Assembly (NCBI GenBank): GCA_963735045.1
Contig: CAVTIZ010000002.1
Coordinates: 620,001 to 684,000, forward strand
Direction of reading: 5' to 3'
Source of the DNA: Salsipaludibacter sp963735045
Lineage (GTDB): Bacteria; Actinomycetota; Nitriliruptoria; Nitriliruptorales; Nitriliruptoraceae
Length of the DNA stretch: 64,000 nt
In this document: positions 63,531 to 64,000 of the stretch, in pieces
Layout: the number at the start of each line of letters is the position of its first letter
How positions within the stretch are numbered: position 1 is the first letter of the stretch
Translations under genes and position numbers: made by a program
Notes under the pieces: model-generated
Told to the model about the DNA's origin: nothing
Seen by the model: only the letters and a program-made list of their open reading frames with translations
Databases searched by the model: none

Positions 63531-63536
63531 TAGCGT
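63531..63536 (+). promoter_or_regulatory. candidate -10 box of the 5'-nucleotidase-like gene
   Basis: TAGCGT, 34 bases before GTG 63571; divergent from the box at 63473-63478, as in the pyrF/lipase pair. Confidence 0.4.
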
Positions 63537-63570
63537 GTTCCACGGCGTGTGACGACCGGACGGGGCCACG

Positions 63571-64000
63571 GTGCGACTGGGGATCGACCTCGACGGGGTC
63601 GTGGCGAACTTCAACGCCGGCTGGATGCGCCTCCACGGTGAGGAGCACGGCACGGCCCTGACCCCGGACCTCGTGCAGTCCTGGGACGGACTCCACGAGG
63701 TCGGCGGCTTCCGGTCGATGGGCGAGTTCTGGGGCTGGGCCCGTGGCGGTGGTCGACGTGCCAGCATCTTCCGCCACCTGGACCCCTATCCGGAGGCCGT
63801 CCCGACCCTGGAGCGCCTCGTCCGCGCCGGACACGAGGTCGTGATCCTGACCTCCAAGCCGTGGTGGGCGATCCACGACACCTACCACTGGATCGGCGAG
63901 CACGCCCTGCCCACGCGCGAGGTCCACATGCTCGACGACAAGTGGACCGTGGCCTGCGACGTCTACCTCGACGACTCGCCGCTGGTCCTGCCACCGCTGG
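63571..64000 (+). CDS. 5'(3')-deoxyribonucleotidase-like HAD protein, partial
   Basis: The first 143 residues; the gene runs off the right edge. HAD motif I is LGIDLDGVVANF (both catalytic Asp), motif II is VVILTSKPWWA, and motif with acidic pair is DVYLDDSP. This is the NT5C type, which dephosphorylates dUMP/dTMP-like nucleotides, but several bacterial members have unknown substrates. GTG 63571 is preceded by CGGGGCC, a weak site. Confidence 0.85.
   Translation, partial: MRLGIDLDGVVANFNAGWMRLHGEEHGTALTPDLVQSWDGLHEVGGFRSMGEFWGWARGGGRRASIFRHLDPYPEAVPTLERLVRAGHEVVILTSKPWWAIHDTYHWIGEHALPTREVHMLDDKWTVACDVYLDDSPLVLPPL

Noticed and set aside
1..64000. tRNA and rRNA genes
   Set aside because: No cloverleaf with a TTCRA-type arm and no rRNA core sequence were recognised by eye in the intergenic stretches.

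Overview
The window is about 70 % G+C and reads as the chromosome of a free-living, aerobic actinobacterium. The evidence is a mycothiol-dependent (MDMPI) enzyme, an F420-type PPOX flavoprotein, an FtsR-like MerR gene, a DUF222/13E12-type HNH gene, GTG starts and many 4-base ATGA/GTGA gene overlaps. A deep lineage such as Nitriliruptoria/Euzebya would fit, but that is only an impression from protein style. No tRNA, rRNA or CRISPR array was seen.

Layout. 1-18.1 kb is ordinary chromosome: a cut FAD dehydrogenase, pyrF, a secreted lipase-like protein, a complete Dpp/Opp-type ABC importer (4.3-10.9 kb), a ferritin-fold-like protein and a PspC peptide, hydantoinase/oxoprolinase A and B, and a secreted S15/CocE hydrolase. 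18.1-35.4 kb is an accessory region with lower or uneven G+C. It holds an Ntn amidase, a secreted NlpC/P60 protein, a TIR-TM-WD40 protein, a PD-(D/E)XK-like protein and a 415-residue orphan. An ISL3-type insertion sequence with intact ends splits an AraC-type regulator gene. Many genes here are cut or frameshifted: WD40, BTAD/LysM, FtsR-like, RsmE, endonuclease/exonuclease/phosphatase (EEP), tyrosine recombinase and a SARP-type regulator. Several segments occur twice, 10-12 kb apart. 35.4-64 kb is again dense chromosome.

The main metabolic theme of the right half is a molybdenum hydroxylase of the carbon monoxide dehydrogenase family. The structural genes coxS-coxL-coxM (54.4-58.3 kb; the AYRGAGR motif marks form II) follow moaA, and coxG lies downstream after a GH13 enzyme. 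The maturation genes form a second block at 39.7-45.8 kb: a MogA-XdhC fusion, a CoxD-type MoxR ATPase, a CoxE-type VWA protein, XdhC, a MocA-type nucleotidyltransferase and a TSUP exporter. Other genes there are AlkA, CaiB/BaiF, enoyl-CoA hydratase, methyltransferases and a PQQ-like beta-propeller.

The most striking single observation is the importer's binding protein. Its SBP_bac_5 fold is written in circularly permuted order: the segment that normally forms the N-terminus is at the C-terminus, followed by a Ser/Glu/Thr tail. Next come the repeated intergenic modules of the 31.4-33.0 kb region, the MogA-XdhC fusion with its His/Asp linker, a structured cox leader with a perfect 20-base palindrome, and a recurring TAGNNT/TACNGT -10-like box before most transcription units.
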